Of a stretch of 64,000 nucleotides of DNA, positions 28,312-38,426 are shown piece after piece. Made by a program: the position numbers and the translations under genes. The notes beneath the pieces were generated by a model. It was not told where the DNA came from. It saw only the letters and a list, made by a program, of their open reading frames with translations, and searched no databases. This DNA is from Saccharothrix syringae (GTDB lineage: Bacteria; Actinomycetota; Actinomycetes; Mycobacteriales; Pseudonocardiaceae), in NCBI RefSeq assembly GCF_009498035.1, contig NZ_CP034550.1, positions 1,426,001 through 1,490,000 of the forward strand, given 5' to 3'. Numbering within the stretch: position 1 is the first letter of the stretch; each line of letters begins with the position of its first letter.

Positions 28312-28512
28312 ATGTCGCACGACCACCTGCTGCTCGGCGTGGCGACGCAGCGCATGCACGAGCGGGAGCGCGCCGCCGAGCGCCACCGACTGGTCGGGGG
28401 AAAGCGCTTGCGCGCCCTGTCCGGCTGGGTCCGGCTCGACTGGCGCGTGGTGCGGGGGCACCGCGAGCTGGTCGCGGGCTTCGGCGTCTCCTGGCGCCGG
28501 GCGCCCGGCTAG
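28312..28512 (+). CDS. Small basic hypothetical protein (66 aa)
   Basis: ATG 28312 is preceded by AGGGGGGA. The protein MSHDHLLLGVATQRMHERER is rich in Arg, His and Trp and has no membrane span. It lies 8 bp behind the HTH regulator, so it is probably in the same transcript. No family is recognised. Confidence 0.5.
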   Translation: MSHDHLLLGVATQRMHERERAAERHRLVGGKRLRALSGWVRLDWRVVRGHRELVAGFGVSWRRAPG

Positions 28513-28574
28513 GCCGGCTCCGGCAGGAGCGACCCCGGCCGGCCGGACGACCTGTCGGGGACGCCGCCGAGGCG

Positions 28575-30875
28575 TCAGTCGACCGGCTCCAGCCGCACCA
28601 CGACCGACTTCGACGTGGGCGTGCCCGACACCTCGGCGGTGGAGTCGAGCGGCACCAGGGCGTTGGCTTCGGGGAAGTACGCCGCCGCGCAGCCGCGGGC
28701 CGTCGGGTAGGCCACCACGCGGAAGCGGGGCGCGCGCCGCTCGGTCACGCCCGTCGGGTCGTCGGGCCACTCGCCGACCAGGTCCACGTACCGCCCGTCG
28801 CCCAGGCCGAGCTCGGCCAGGTCGTCGGGGTTGACGAACACCACCCGCCTGCCGTCCTTCACGCCCCGGTAGCGGTCGTCCAGGCCGTAGATCGTGGTGT
28901 TGTACTGGTCGTGGCTGCGCAGGGTCTGCAGCAGCAGCCGGCCCGGCGGCACCTCCAGCACGGTCAGCGCGTTGGCGGTGAACTGCGCCTTGCCGGTGCG
29001 GGTCCCGGTGAACTCGCGGGCGTCGCGCGGGGCGTGCGGCAGCACGAAGCCGTCCGGCCGGCGCACCCGCTCGTTGTAGTCCTCGCACCCCGGCACGACC
29101 CGCGCGATCCGGTCGCGGATCAGGTCGTAGTCCTTCTCGAACTCCTCCCACGGCACCGGGTGGTCCGGCCCGAGCACGGCGCGCGCCAGCCGGCAGACGA
29201 TCGACACCTCGGACAGCAGCCGGTCGCTCGCCGGTTCGAGGCGGCCCCGCGAGCGGTGCACCACCGACATCGAGTCCTCGACCGTGACGAACTGCTCGCC
29301 GCCGTGCTGGAGGTCGCTCTCGGTGCGGCCCAGCGTCGGCAGGATCAGCGCGGTGCGGCCGTGCACCACGTGCGACCGGTTCAGCTTGGTCGACACGTGC
29401 ACGGTCAGGTCCAGGCCCCGCAGCGCGGCCTCGGTCACCGGCGTGTCCGGCGTGGCCGAGGCGAAGTTGCCGCCCACCGCGAAGAACACCTTCACCCGGC
29501 CGTCGCGCATGGCCCGGATCGAGCCCACCGTGTCGTAGCCGTGGGCGCGCGGCACGGCGATGCCGAACTCCGCCTCCAGCCCGGCCAGGAACCGCTCGGG
29601 CATCTTCTCCCAGATGCCCATGGTCCGGTCGCCCTGCACGTTGGAGTGGCCGCGCACCGGGCACAGCCCCGCGCCGCGCTTGCCGATCATGCCGCGCAGC
29701 AGCGCCACGTTCGCGACCTCGCGGATGGTCGGCACGGCGTGCCGGTGCTGGGTCAGGCCCATCGCCCAGCAGAAGATCGCGCGCTCCGAGGAGGCCAGCA
29801 GCCGCGCGAACCGCTCGACCTGCGCGCGGGGCAGGCCGGTGGCCCGGTCGACGGCCGCCCAGTCCAGCCGCCGCACGTGCGCGGCGTACTCGTCGAACCC
29901 GTGCGTGCCCGCCTCGACGAACCCCCGGTCCACCGCGTCCCAGGACAGCAGCAGGTTGCCCACCGCCTGGAACAGCGCCTGGTCGCCGCCCAGCCGGATC
30001 TGCAGGAACTCGTCGGCCAGCGGCGTGCCCGGACCGACCAGGCCGCGCGCGTTCTGCGGGTTCTTGAACCGCAGCAACCCGGCCTCGGGCAGCGGGTTCA
30101 CCGCCACGATCCGCGCGCCGGCGCGCTTGGCGTCCTCCAGCGCGGACAGCATCCGCGGGTGGTTGGTGCCCGGGTTCTGGCCCACCACCACGACCAGGTC
30201 GGCGTGGGCGAAGTCGTCGATGCCCACCGAGCCCTTGCCGATGCCGGTGGTCTCCGACAGCGCCGCGCCGGAGGACTCGTGGCACATGTTCGAGCAGTCG
30301 GGCAGGTTGTTGGTGCCGAAGGAGCGGACCAGCAGCTGGTAGAGGAACGCGGCCTCGTTGCTGGTGCGGCCGGAGGTGTAGAACACGGCCTCGTCGGGGC
30401 TCGCCAGGCCGCCCAGCCGCGAGGCGACCAGCTCGAACGCGTCCTGCCAGGAGATCGGCTCGTAGTGCGTCGCGCCCTCGCGCAGCACCACCGGCTCGGT
30501 GAGCCTGCCCTGCTGCCCCAGCCAGTAGTCGGTCTTCCCGGCCAGCTCGGCGACCGGGTGCTCGCGGAAGAAGTCCGGGCCGACGCGGCGCCTGGTGGCC
30601 TCCTCGGCCACCGCCTTGGCGCCGTTCTCGCAGAACTCGGCCAGCCTGCGGTGCCCCTGCGGCTCGGGCCACGCGCAGCCGGGGCAGTCGAAGCCCTCGC
30701 GCTGGTTGAGCAGCCGCAGCGTGGTCGCGGTCCGGGTCACGCCCATCTGCTCCACGCCGCGCTTGAGCGAGACGGCCACGCCCGGCAGCCCGGCCGCCCA
30801 GCGCTTGGGCTCGCGCACGTCGAGCTGCGACTCGTCCACGTCCTGCCGCGGTGGCCTGCGTTCCATGGTCGACAT
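28575..30875 (-). CDS. FdhF/YdeP-family molybdopterin oxidoreductase
   Basis: A 766-aa molybdenum enzyme of the formate-dehydrogenase-like FdhF/YdeP group. Near residue 65 CPGCAW begins the iron-sulfur motif with a later cysteine in AEFCENG. ISWQDAFELV, SNMCHESSGAAL and GQNPGTNHPRML are molybdopterin-binding blocks, and the C-terminal domain has LRSHDQYNTTIYG and GRRVVFVNPDDLAELG. Cys in NMCHES could be a molybdenum ligand. ATG 30875 and an ATG three codons later are both possible. No electron-transfer subunit is adjacent; fdhD 5 kb away would serve its maturation. Confidence 0.88.
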   Translation of the reverse strand: MSTMERRPPRQDVDESQLDVREPKRWAAGLPGVAVSLKRGVEQMGVTRTATTLRLLNQREGFDCPGCAWPEPQGHRRLAEFCENGAKAVAEEATRRRVGPDFFREHPVAELAGKTDYWLGQQGRLTEPVVLREGATHYEPISWQDAFELVASRLGGLASPDEAVFYTSGRTSNEAAFLYQLLVRSFGTNNLPDCSNMCHESSGAALSETTGIGKGSVGIDDFAHADLVVVVGQNPGTNHPRMLSALEDAKRAGARIVAVNPLPEAGLLRFKNPQNARGLVGPGTPLADEFLQIRLGGDQALFQAVGNLLLSWDAVDRGFVEAGTHGFDEYAAHVRRLDWAAVDRATGLPRAQVERFARLLASSERAIFCWAMGLTQHRHAVPTIREVANVALLRGMIGKRGAGLCPVRGHSNVQGDRTMGIWEKMPERFLAGLEAEFGIAVPRAHGYDTVGSIRAMRDGRVKVFFAVGGNFASATPDTPVTEAALRGLDLTVHVSTKLNRSHVVHGRTALILPTLGRTESDLQHGGEQFVTVEDSMSVVHRSRGRLEPASDRLLSEVSIVCRLARAVLGPDHPVPWEEFEKDYDLIRDRIARVVPGCEDYNERVRRPDGFVLPHAPRDAREFTGTRTGKAQFTANALTVLEVPPGRLLLQTLRSHDQYNTTIYGLDDRYRGVKDGRRVVFVNPDDLAELGLGDGRYVDLVGEWPDDPTGVTERRAPRFRVVAYPTARGCAAAYFPEANALVPLDSTAEVSGTPTSKSVVVRLEPVD

Positions 30876-31092
30876 TGTGCCGCCGGCGCACCCCGCGCGA
30901 GTACGCCGGCGGTCTCCCCGATCGACCGGCCGGGCAGGCCGGCGCGCGTCCGCTGGGCACGGGCCGCAAGGGGTTGCGTCGACCCGTGCACCCGGCGCCG
31001 TCACCTGCGACGATCCGGAGATCAACGTCAATTGTGAGCTGCGCCACAACCCGGCGAATCGGCCGAACGGGTGACCTCTGGCGCCGGTCCGG

Positions 31093-31971
31093 TCAGCCCG
31101 GGCAGCCGTCGGTCGGCGACGCGGGCGCGCCGACGTCGAACTCCAGCCCCGGCGGCAGGTCCGGCTGCGCGAACGCCGGGGCGAGGTAGCCGCGCGCGGC
31201 GGCCGAGCACGAGATCGAGCGCAGCGTGCCCAGCGAGTCGTCGGCCCACAGCCCCTCGACGCCGGGCGGGCCCGAGCGCACCGAGTAGCGCACCTGGAAC
31301 CGGGCCACCGCCACCGCGTCCAGCGGCCCGCGCACCTCCTCGGGCCGGTCCGGGCGGAAGGCGTAGGCGAAGGTGTAGTCGGTGCGCACCACCAGCTCGC
31401 CCGCCGGACCCGCCTCGGCGGCCATCTCGCCCAGCACCTTCGGCTCGGCCTCGGCCAGCCGGGCGCCCCGGTCCACCCGGGTCGCCAGCAGCGCCGCCTC
31501 GCCGTCGTTGCGCCCGTCGAACAGGGTGCGCAGCGAGTCCCGCAGGTCCGGCGCGAACAGCGCGACCAGCGGCTCCGGGTCGTGGTCGACCAGCACCCGC
31601 CGGTCCAGCCGCGCGGTGACCACCGCCTGCCGCACCCGCGCGTAGGCGTCGGCCACCTGCTCGGCGGTGAAGCCGCCGACCGGCTCCGCCCGCGGCGCCA
31701 CGACCCCGTCCGCGCCGTCGGCCCACGTCGTCGCGGTGGTGCCCGCGAACGGCTCGTCCGGGTCGAACGCGTCCGACCGCCCCGACCGGGTGGCGAACAC
31801 CGCCCACACCAGCAGCCCGGCCACCACCGCCGCGGCCACCCCGGCCAGGTGCCCGCGGCGGGGCCGCCACGACCGCAGCCGCCGCCACCGCGCCTCGCGC
31901 CGCGCGCGCCGCAGCGCGTCCCGCGCCCACCCCTCGTCCCGCAGGTCCGGGTGGTCCTCGATCCCGTCCAC
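31093..31971 (-). CDS. Membrane-anchored hypothetical protein
   Basis: About 292 aa: a basic N-terminal helix (WARDALRRARREARWRRLRS), one membrane span (LAGVAAAVVAGLLVWAVFA), then a large extracytoplasmic domain with two late cysteines. Topology suggests a protein outside the membrane, possibly substrate-binding or cell-wall associated. The likely start is GTG 31971, because its G is shared with the TAG stop of the upstream gene (TAGTG), the mark of coupled translation. No known domain is recognised. Confidence 0.65.
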   Translation of the reverse strand: MDGIEDHPDLRDEGWARDALRRARREARWRRLRSWRPRRGHLAGVAAAVVAGLLVWAVFATRSGRSDAFDPDEPFAGTTATTWADGADGVVAPRAEPVGGFTAEQVADAYARVRQAVVTARLDRRVLVDHDPEPLVALFAPDLRDSLRTLFDGRNDGEAALLATRVDRGARLAEAEPKVLGEMAAEAGPAGELVVRTDYTFAYAFRPDRPEEVRGPLDAVAVARFQVRYSVRSGPPGVEGLWADDSLGTLRSISCSAAARGYLAPAFAQPDLPPGLEFDVGAPASPTDGCPG

Positions 31972-32210
31972 TACGCGCGGCACCCCACCGGGAGCGCACC
32001 GGGGGCGGTGGCGCCACCGCGGCCGCGCGGGAGGGCCCGGCGTACCGGCCGGTCCGCGCCGGCGCCACCGGCGGTCCCGGCGCCGACCGGGACCCCGTCG
32101 CGGTCGAACCGGTGCCCCGGCCGGGTCCGCGGCCACTGCTCGTCGTTCGGGCCCGGGCGGTCCTCCGGGGTGTCCCCACCCGGCCCGAACCGCTCGTCGC
32201 TCTCGCCCAT
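31971..32210 (-). CDS. Small hydrophilic hypothetical protein (79 aa)
   Basis: ATG 32210 has a GGGGGG tract immediately upstream and the protein begins MGESDERFGPGGDTPEDRPG. It is hydrophilic, Gly/Pro/Arg-rich and probably disordered. Its TAG stop overlaps the start of the downstream membrane-protein gene by one base, supporting a two-gene unit. It diverges from valS. Confidence 0.5.
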   Translation of the reverse strand: MGESDERFGPGGDTPEDRPGPNDEQWPRTRPGHRFDRDGVPVGAGTAGGAGADRPVRRALPRGRGGATAPGALPVGCRA

Positions 32211-32311
32211 CCCCCCGGCTCCCCCGGTCGTGCGTCACCCGTGCGCGCGACAGCATCACACGTCGACGGCGTTACCAGGTATCTGAGTCGAAGTCGATAC
32301 TCGCGCCTCCG

Positions 32312-32323
32312 TAGACTTCCACC
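32312..32323 (+). promoter_or_regulatory. Leaderless-type valS promoter
   Basis: TAGACT at 32312-32317 matches the -10 consensus and lies 6 nt before GTG 32324, so transcription should begin at or next to the start codon. No T-box or other leader precedes valS. Confidence 0.65.
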
Positions 32324-34954
32324 GTGACTGAGACGCCCACCGCACCGCAGCGCTCCGAACTCCCGCCGGCCTGGAACCCGGCCGAGGTAGAGGCCGGCCT
32401 GTACCAGCGGTGGGTCGAGCGCGGCTACTTCACCGCCGACGCGGGCAGCGACAAGCCGCCGTTCACCATCGTGCTGCCCCCGCCCAACGTCACCGGCAGC
32501 CTGCACATGGGCCACGCCCTCAACCACAGCGTCATGGACGCGCTGACCCGGCGCCGCCGGATGCAGGGCTACGAGGTGCTGTGGCTGCCCGGCATGGACC
32601 ACGCGGGCATCGCCACCCAGACCGCGGTCGAGCGCGCCCTGGCGAGCGAGGGCCGCTCCCGCCACGACCTGGGCCGCGAGAAGTTCGTCGAGCGGGTCTG
32701 GGAGTGGAAGGCCGAGTACGGCGGCAGGATCCTCGACCAGATGCGCCGCCTCGGCGACGGCGTGGACTGGAGCCGCGAGCGGTTCACCATGGACGAGGGC
32801 CTGTCCCGCGCCGTCCAGACCATCTTCAAGAAGCTCTACGACGACGGCCTGATCTACCGCGCCGAGCGCATCATCAACTGGTGCCCGCGCTGCCAGACCG
32901 CGCTGTCGGACATCGAGGTCGACCACTCCGACGACGAGGGCGAGCTGGTCTCGATCCGGTACGGGTCGGGCGAGCGCTCGATCGTGGTGGCCACCACCCG
33001 CGCCGAGACCATGCTGGGCGACACCGCGGTCGCGGTGCACCCGTCCGACGAGCGCTACCGGCACCTGATCGGCACCGAGGTCGAGGTGCCGCTGACCGGG
33101 CGGTTCGTGCCGGTCGTGGCCGACGAGCACGTCGACCCCGAGTTCGGCACCGGCGCGGTCAAGGTGACCCCGGCGCACGACCCGAACGACTTCGAGATCG
33201 GCCGGCGCCACGACCTGCCCGCGCTGACCGTGATGGACGGCCGCGGCGTGATCACGGTCCGGGGCCCGTTCGAGGGCCTGGACCGGTTCGAGGCGCGCCC
33301 GGCCGTGGTCGCCGCCCTGCGCGAGCAGGGCCGGATCGTCGCCGAGAAGCGCCCCTACACCCACTCGGTCGGCCACTGCTCGCGCTGCGACACGGTCATC
33401 GAGCCGCGGCTGTCCATGCAGTGGTGGGTCAAGGTGGAGCCGCTGGCGCGGGCGGCGGGCGACGCGGTCCGCGACGGCCGCACCGCCATCCACCCGCCGG
33501 AGCTGGCCAAGCGCTACTTCGACTGGGTCGACAACCTCAACGACTGGTGCATCTCGCGCCAGCTCTGGTGGGGCCACCGCATCCCGGTCTGGTACGGCCC
33601 GGACGACCAGGTGGTCTGCGTCGGCCCCGACGAACAACCGCCCGGCGAGGGCTGGGTGCAGGACGAGGACGTGCTGGACACGTGGTTCTCGTCCGGCCTG
33701 TGGCCGTTCTCCACGCTGGGCTGGCCCGACCGCACCGACGACCTGGCCAGGTTCTACCCGACCGGCGTGCTGTCCACCGGCTACGACATCCTGTTCTTCT
33801 GGGTCGTCCGGATGATGATGTTCGGCCTGTACGCCATGGACGGCAGGCAGCCGTTCGACCACGTCTTCCTGCACGGCCTGATCCGCGACGCGCAGGGCAA
33901 GAAGATGTCCAAGACGCGCGGCAACGGCATCGACCCGCTGGACTGGATGGACGCCTACGGCGCCGACGCCACCCGGTTCACCCTGCTGCGCGGCACCAGC
34001 CCGGGCTCGGACCTGGCCGTGGCCGAGGAGTGGGCGGCGGGCTCGCGCAACTTCACCACCAAGCTGTGGAACGCCACCCGGTTCGCGCTGAACAACGGCG
34101 CGACGGTCGAGCGGCCGCTGCCCGCGCGCGAGGAGCTGACCGACGCCGACCGCTGGGTCGTCGACCTGCTCGACGCGCTCGTGGTCGACGTGGACCGGGC
34201 CTTCGAGGGCTTCCAGTTCGCCCGGCTCAGCGAGGCGCTGTACCACTTCACCTGGGACGAGTTCTGCGACTGGTACCTGGAGCTGGCCAAGGTCCAGCTC
34301 GCCGAGGGCGGCGCGCGCGCCGAGGCCACCCAGGCGGTGCTCGGCCACGTGCTCGACGTGCTGCTGCGGCTGCTGCACCCGCTGACGCCGTTCATCACCG
34401 AGACCCTGTGGACCACGCTGACCGGCGGCGAGTCGCTGGTGGTCGCGGACTGGCCGAAGCCCACCGGCGTCGAGCGCGACGAGGTCGCCGCGCAGCGCGT
34501 CGAGGGCCTGAAGAAGCTGGTCACCGAGATCCGCCGGTTCCGCTCCGACCAGGGCCTCAAGCCCGGCCAGCGGGTCGCGGGCAAGGTGCGCGGCGCGTGC
34601 TGCGTCGACCTGGCCGACCAGGTGCCGTCGGTGCGGGCGCTGACCCGGATGACCGAGCCCGGCGAGGAGTTCGCCCCGTCGGTGTCGCTCGACGTCGGCC
34701 TGCCCAAGGGCACGGTGAAGGTCGAGCTGGACCTGTCCGGCGCGATCGACGTGGTCGCCGAGCGCAAGCGCCTGGCCAAGGACCTCGCGGTGGCGGAGAA
34801 GGAACGCGCCCAGTGCGAGGGCAAGCTCGGCAACGCCGGGTTCCTGGCCAAGGCGCCCGCCGACGTGGTGGCCAAGATCCAGGCGCGGCTCGACGCGGCC
34901 AACGCCGAGATCGACCGCATCAACGCCCGGCTCGACACCCTCCCCCAGTCGTGA
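32324..34954 (+). CDS. valS: Valyl-tRNA synthetase
   Basis: Class I synthetase charging tRNA-Val. The 876-aa protein has HMGH (HIGH-type) at 61-64, the CP1 editing domain in the middle ([17 protein letters not shown]), and KMSKT at 527-531. It ends with an anticodon domain and a C-terminal coiled coil ([18 protein letters not shown]). GTG 32324 follows a leaderless-type promoter. Its TGA overlaps folC (GTGA), matching the mycobacterial valS-folC order. Confidence 0.98.
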   Translation: MTETPTAPQRSELPPAWNPAEVEAGLYQRWVERGYFTADAGSDKPPFTIVLPPPNVTGSLHMGHALNHSVMDALTRRRRMQGYEVLWLPGMDHAGIATQTAVERALASEGRSRHDLGREKFVERVWEWKAEYGGRILDQMRRLGDGVDWSRERFTMDEGLSRAVQTIFKKLYDDGLIYRAERIINWCPRCQTALSDIEVDHSDDEGELVSIRYGSGERSIVVATTRAETMLGDTAVAVHPSDERYRHLIGTEVEVPLTGRFVPVVADEHVDPEFGTGAVKVTPAHDPNDFEIGRRHDLPALTVMDGRGVITVRGPFEGLDRFEARPAVVAALREQGRIVAEKRPYTHSVGHCSRCDTVIEPRLSMQWWVKVEPLARAAGDAVRDGRTAIHPPELAKRYFDWVDNLNDWCISRQLWWGHRIPVWYGPDDQVVCVGPDEQPPGEGWVQDEDVLDTWFSSGLWPFSTLGWPDRTDDLARFYPTGVLSTGYDILFFWVVRMMMFGLYAMDGRQPFDHVFLHGLIRDAQGKKMSKTRGNGIDPLDWMDAYGADATRFTLLRGTSPGSDLAVAEEWAAGSRNFTTKLWNATRFALNNGATVERPLPAREELTDADRWVVDLLDALVVDVDRAFEGFQFARLSEALYHFTWDEFCDWYLELAKVQLAEGGARAEATQAVLGHVLDVLLRLLHPLTPFITETLWTTLTGGESLVVADWPKPTGVERDEVAAQRVEGLKKLVTEIRRFRSDQGLKPGQRVAGKVRGACCVDLADQVPSVRALTRMTEPGEEFAPSVSLDVGLPKGTVKVELDLSGAIDVVAERKRLAKDLAVAEKERAQCEGKLGNAGFLAKAPADVVAKIQARLDAANAEIDRINARLDTLPQS

Positions 34955-36315
34955 GCGGCTTCGAGCAGGGGGCGCTGGAGGAGCTGCGCCAGGTCGAGGC
35001 GGAGCTGAACACCCGCTGGCCCGAGACCAAGCTGGAGCCGAGCCTGGACCGGATCCGGCAGCTCGCGGACCTGCTCGGCGACCCGCAGCGGTCCTACCCG
35101 GTGGTGCACGTCGGCGGCACGAACGGCAAGACGTCCACCTCGCGCATGGTCGACGCGCTGCTCACGCGCGTCGGCCTGCGCACCGGCCGGTACACCAGCC
35201 CGCACCTCCAGCTGGCCACCGAGCGGATCAGCGTGGACGGCGCGCCGATCAGCCCCGAGCGCTACGTCGAGGTCTACCGGGACGTCGAGCCGTACCTGGC
35301 GATCGTGGACGGCCGCAACGAGGTGCCGATGAGCAAGTTCGAGGTGCTCACCGGCATGGCGTTCGCCGCGTTCGCCGACGCGCCGGTGGACGCCGCCGTG
35401 GTCGAGGTCGGCATGGGCGGCTCGTGGGACGCCACCAACATCGCCGACGGCAAGGTCGCGGTGATCACCCCGATCGGCCTGGACCACGTCGAGTACCTGG
35501 GCGGCGACATCGCGGGCATCGCCGAGGAGAAGTCCGGGATCATCAAGCCCGGCTCGGTCGCCGTGCTGGCCCAGCAGGAGGCCGCCGCGGAGCAGGTGCT
35601 GCTGCGGCGGTGCGCCGAGGTGGACGCCAGCGTGGCGCGGCTGGGCTCGGAGTTCGGCGTGCTGCACCGCGACGTCGCGGTCGGCGGCCAGGTGCTGCGG
35701 CTCCAGGGGCTCGGCGGCGTGTACGAGGACGTGTTCCTGCCGCTGCACGGCGCCCACCAGGCCGCGAACGCGGTGCTGGCGCTGGCCGCGGTGGAGGCGT
35801 TCTTCGGCGCGGGCGCCGACCGGCAGTTGGACGTGGAGGCGGTGCGCGAGGCGTTCGCCGGCGTGTCCTCGCCGGGCAGGCTGGAGCGGGTGCGCTCGGC
35901 GCCGACCGTGCTGGTCGACGCGGCGCACAACCCGCACGGCGCGCAGGCGCTGGCGCGGGCGCTGGACGAGGAGTTCGGCTTCCGCAAGCTGGTCGCGGTG
36001 GTCGGCGTGATGGACGACAAGGACGCGGTGGGCATCCTGTCCGCGCTGGAGCCGGTGGTGCAGGAGGTCGTGCTGACCGCGAACTCCTCCACCCGGGCCA
36101 TGGACCCCGACCTGCTCGCGGGCGTGGCGATCCCGATCTTCGGCGAGGACCGGATGTTCGTACGGCCGCACCTGCCCGACGCGCTGGAGGAGGCGGTCCG
36201 GCTCGCCGAGGAGGACGACGACGGCGACGTGCTCTCCGGCGGCGGCGTCGTGGTGACCGGCTCGGTGGTGACCGCGGGCGAGGCGCGGGCCCTGTTCGGC
36301 AAGGAGCCGTCGTGA
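34951..36315 (+). CDS. folC: Bifunctional folylpolyglutamate/dihydrofolate synthase
   Basis: It adds glutamate to folates (and in many bacteria makes dihydrofolate from dihydropteroate). The 454-aa protein has the P-loop [12 protein letters not shown] (Gly55 onward), the folate-binding segment [15 protein letters not shown] and the Mur-ligase-like C-terminal domain with [14 protein letters not shown] 34951 overlaps the valS stop by four bases, and its own TGA overlaps the next gene, giving three translationally coupled genes. Confidence 0.96.
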   Translation: MSGFEQGALEELRQVEAELNTRWPETKLEPSLDRIRQLADLLGDPQRSYPVVHVGGTNGKTSTSRMVDALLTRVGLRTGRYTSPHLQLATERISVDGAPISPERYVEVYRDVEPYLAIVDGRNEVPMSKFEVLTGMAFAAFADAPVDAAVVEVGMGGSWDATNIADGKVAVITPIGLDHVEYLGGDIAGIAEEKSGIIKPGSVAVLAQQEAAAEQVLLRRCAEVDASVARLGSEFGVLHRDVAVGGQVLRLQGLGGVYEDVFLPLHGAHQAANAVLALAAVEAFFGAGADRQLDVEAVREAFAGVSSPGRLERVRSAPTVLVDAAHNPHGAQALARALDEEFGFRKLVAVVGVMDDKDAVGILSALEPVVQEVVLTANSSTRAMDPDLLAGVAIPIFGEDRMFVRPHLPDALEEAVRLAEEDDDGDVLSGGGVVVTGSVVTAGEARALFGKEPS

Positions 36316-36692
36316 CCGCGCCCGCGCCGAAGAAGGACCCGATGAAGGGCTTCCGGGGCATCATGGCGGGCACGCTGGTCCTGGAGGCGATCGTGGTCGC
36401 CCTGGCGCTGCCGGTGGTGGCCAAGCTGGGCGGCGGCATCGGCACCGGCACCGGGTTCCTGGTGCTCGGCCTGATCGTCGCGTTCATCGCCACGTGCGGG
36501 GTGCTCAAGCGCCCGTGGGCGGTGCACGTGGTGGTGGCGCTGCACGTGGTGATGGTGGCGTCGTGGTTCCTGATGACCGCGCTGGGCGGCATCGGCGTGG
36601 TGTTCAGCCTGGTGTGGGTGTACCTGTTCTGGCTGCGCCGGGACGTGGTCAGGCGGATGGCCGAGGGGCGGTTGCCCAGCCAGCGGCAGTAG
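36312..36692 (+). CDS. DUF4233 family membrane protein
   Basis: A 126-aa protein with four predicted membrane spans (GTLVLEAIVVALALPVVA; GTGFLVLGLIVAFIATCGV; HVVVALHVVMVASWFL; GVVFSLVWVYLFWL) and basic loops. It corresponds in order and size to Rv2446c, always found behind folC. Function is unknown. GTG 36312 overlaps the folC stop (GTGA). In mycobacteria ndk follows at once; here about 10 kb intervenes. Confidence 0.88.
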   Translation: MTAPAPKKDPMKGFRGIMAGTLVLEAIVVALALPVVAKLGGGIGTGTGFLVLGLIVAFIATCGVLKRPWAVHVVVALHVVMVASWFLMTALGGIGVVFSLVWVYLFWLRRDVVRRMAEGRLPSQRQ

Positions 36693-36912
36693 TCCGCGAC
36701 GCCTTCGCGTTCGGCGGTGCGGCGACCGCCCGGTGCTCACCCGCGGCGTGCGGTCCGGCGACGTGACCGCCGACGGCGGCCTGGTGCGGACGCGGGCCGA
36801 CCGGCCCGCGCGGATGCCGGTCGAGGTGTCGTCGGACCCCTCGGTCCGGCGCGCCCGGGTGGTGCGCGGCCCGCTGCTCTCGCCCCGGGACCGGCGGCAC
36901 GGGCCGGGTGCG

Positions 36913-37143
36913 TCAGCTCTGGTGCACCAGCCGATCCGGCGCGGCCTTCGTGTCGAGCCAGGTCCTGGCCAGCTTGCCCGCCGCCGCGCGGAACACGCCG
37001 TCGCGGTTGCCGTCGTCGGGCGTGATGGTCTCCGACCGCTTGTCCAGGACGAGGTACCGCTGCGCTCCGCCGTCGGTGTGGAACCGGTAGCGCGCCTCGG
37101 CTTCGGTCTCGTCCTCCTTGTGCAAGTACACGAGCATCGCCAT
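36913..37143 (-). CDS. Small protein, possible immunity partner of the upstream toxin-like gene
   Basis: A 76-aa protein MAMLVYLHKEDETEAEARYR with alternating charged and hydrophobic segments (RYLVLDKRSETITPD, AAAGKLARTWLDTK). ATG 37143 is chosen because GGAGGTGA lies 5-6 nt upstream; that site overlaps the end of the toxin-like gene, so translation is probably coupled. Position directly behind a type VII effector-like gene is where immunity genes usually sit, but no immunity family is recognised. Confidence 0.6.
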   Translation of the reverse strand: MAMLVYLHKEDETEAEARYRFHTDGGAQRYLVLDKRSETITPDDGNRDGVFRAAAGKLARTWLDTKAAPDRLVHQS

Positions 37144-37148
37144 CGCGA

Positions 37149-38426
37149 TCACCTCCAGGGTTCGCTGTAGTCCTCATTGGACGCGGGCGGGATCTGGTTC
37201 TCCCACCGCGACACGTCGTTGGCCGCCGCGTGGGCTTCCCGGTACGAGGCGTTCGGGTTCTGCCGCCAGTATCGCGCCTCGGCGAGTTCGTGTTCGAGCA
37301 GGGCGATGTCCGAGGGTTGCGCCCGGCCCGACCGCAGCCTCAGCCACGCCTCCGCCATGTCGGGGTTGGGGTCGAAGCGGGCCATGACCGTGCCCCCGTC
37401 GACGCCCTCCAGCGGGTGCAGGTCCTCGAACACGTGGTTCTTGATCTGCTCGATCTCGGCGCGGCTGAAGCCGGTGCCGCCCCCGGCCCGGGGCACGTCG
37501 GCGACGTGGCCCGCGACGTCGCCGACGTCGTCGGACCCGCGGATCGACTGGTACGCGTTCTCCGACCAGCGGTCGATGCGGTCGTAGGCGCGCAACGACC
37601 CGTCGTCCACCGGCCGCGCGCCGCCGGTCTGGCCGGGACGGGGCAGTTCACCGCCCGACCTGGCCGGGGCCTTGAGGTCGTCCAGCACCTTGCGGACCTG
37701 GCCGAAGACGTCACCGAGCCGGCGTAGCAGCGGGACGAGCTCGCCGATCGTCCGCACCAGCTTCTTGAGGATGTCGCCGATCTTCGCGGCCCACCGGGCC
37801 ACGGCCGCCGACGCCTGCGCGACCACGACCGGCGTGGCCAGGCCGAGCGTGAACGCCACCTCGGCCGCCCAGGAGATCAGCCGCCCCACGAGGTCGGCGA
37901 TCAGGTCCCGCACGACCTCGCGCACGACGGCGACGACGACGCCGGCCATCTCCACGGCCGAGCCGAACCCGTCGGCGGCGGTGGACGCGCCGCCGAGCAC
38001 CTCGGCGGTGTTCTCGGCGGCGGCCCGGTAGGCGTCACCCGCCTGTCCCTGCCACCCGGCGGTGTCGCTCGCCACGTCACGCGTGTAGTCGTCGCGGACG
38101 TCGGCCACGGCTTTGGCGACGTTCTTCCAGGTGGCCGCGTGGGAGGCGACGAGGTCGGCGTTGCCCGCGAGCCAGTCCAACGCGTCGGACAGCGGCTTGA
38201 CGTGCTCGATCAACCACGAGACGCCGGCCGAGACCAGCGAGCCCAGCGGGTCGACGACGACGCTCAGCGCCTCCAGGCCGACGCCCGCGACGCCCATGCC
38301 GATGTCGAGCCAGCTACCGCTCTCGATGCCGGACTTGATGTCGGCGGCGGACTCGGCGATCCCGATGCCGGAGTACCACCGCGTGCTGTCCTGGACAGGG
38401 GCGACGAGCGGATTGGTGTCGGTCAA
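37149..38426 (-). CDS. WXG-type type VII secretion effector with novel-looking C-terminal domain
   Basis: A 425-aa protein with polymorphic-toxin layout. Residues 1-250 are helical and contain the WXG motif (Trp125-Gln-Gly127) plus a hydrophobic stretch near 160-205. A Gly/Pro-rich linker spans about 255-300. The C-terminal domain (about 322-425) has IEQIKNHVFEDLHPL, RFDPNPDMAEAWLRLR, HELAE at 379-383 and SYREAHAAAN. The conserved histidines and glutamates suggest an enzyme, but I cannot name the family. TTG 38426 overlaps the preceding stop (TTGA). Export by a chromosomal ESX system elsewhere is inferred. Confidence 0.75.
   Translation of the reverse strand: MTDTNPLVAPVQDSTRWYSGIGIAESAADIKSGIESGSWLDIGMGVAGVGLEALSVVVDPLGSLVSAGVSWLIEHVKPLSDALDWLAGNADLVASHAATWKNVAKAVADVRDDYTRDVASDTAGWQGQAGDAYRAAAENTAEVLGGASTAADGFGSAVEMAGVVVAVVREVVRDLIADLVGRLISWAAEVAFTLGLATPVVVAQASAAVARWAAKIGDILKKLVRTIGELVPLLRRLGDVFGQVRKVLDDLKAPARSGGELPRPGQTGGARPVDDGSLRAYDRIDRWSENAYQSIRGSDDVGDVAGHVADVPRAGGGTGFSRAEIEQIKNHVFEDLHPLEGVDGGTVMARFDPNPDMAEAWLRLRSGRAQPSDIALLEHELAEARYWRQNPNASYREAHAAANDVSRWENQIPPASNEDYSEPWR

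Noticed and set aside
32211..32323. A T-box or other amino-acid-responsive leader before valS
   Set aside because: The only promoter-like box is 6 nt from the start codon, and the sequence shows no T-box core or terminator/antiterminator pair.
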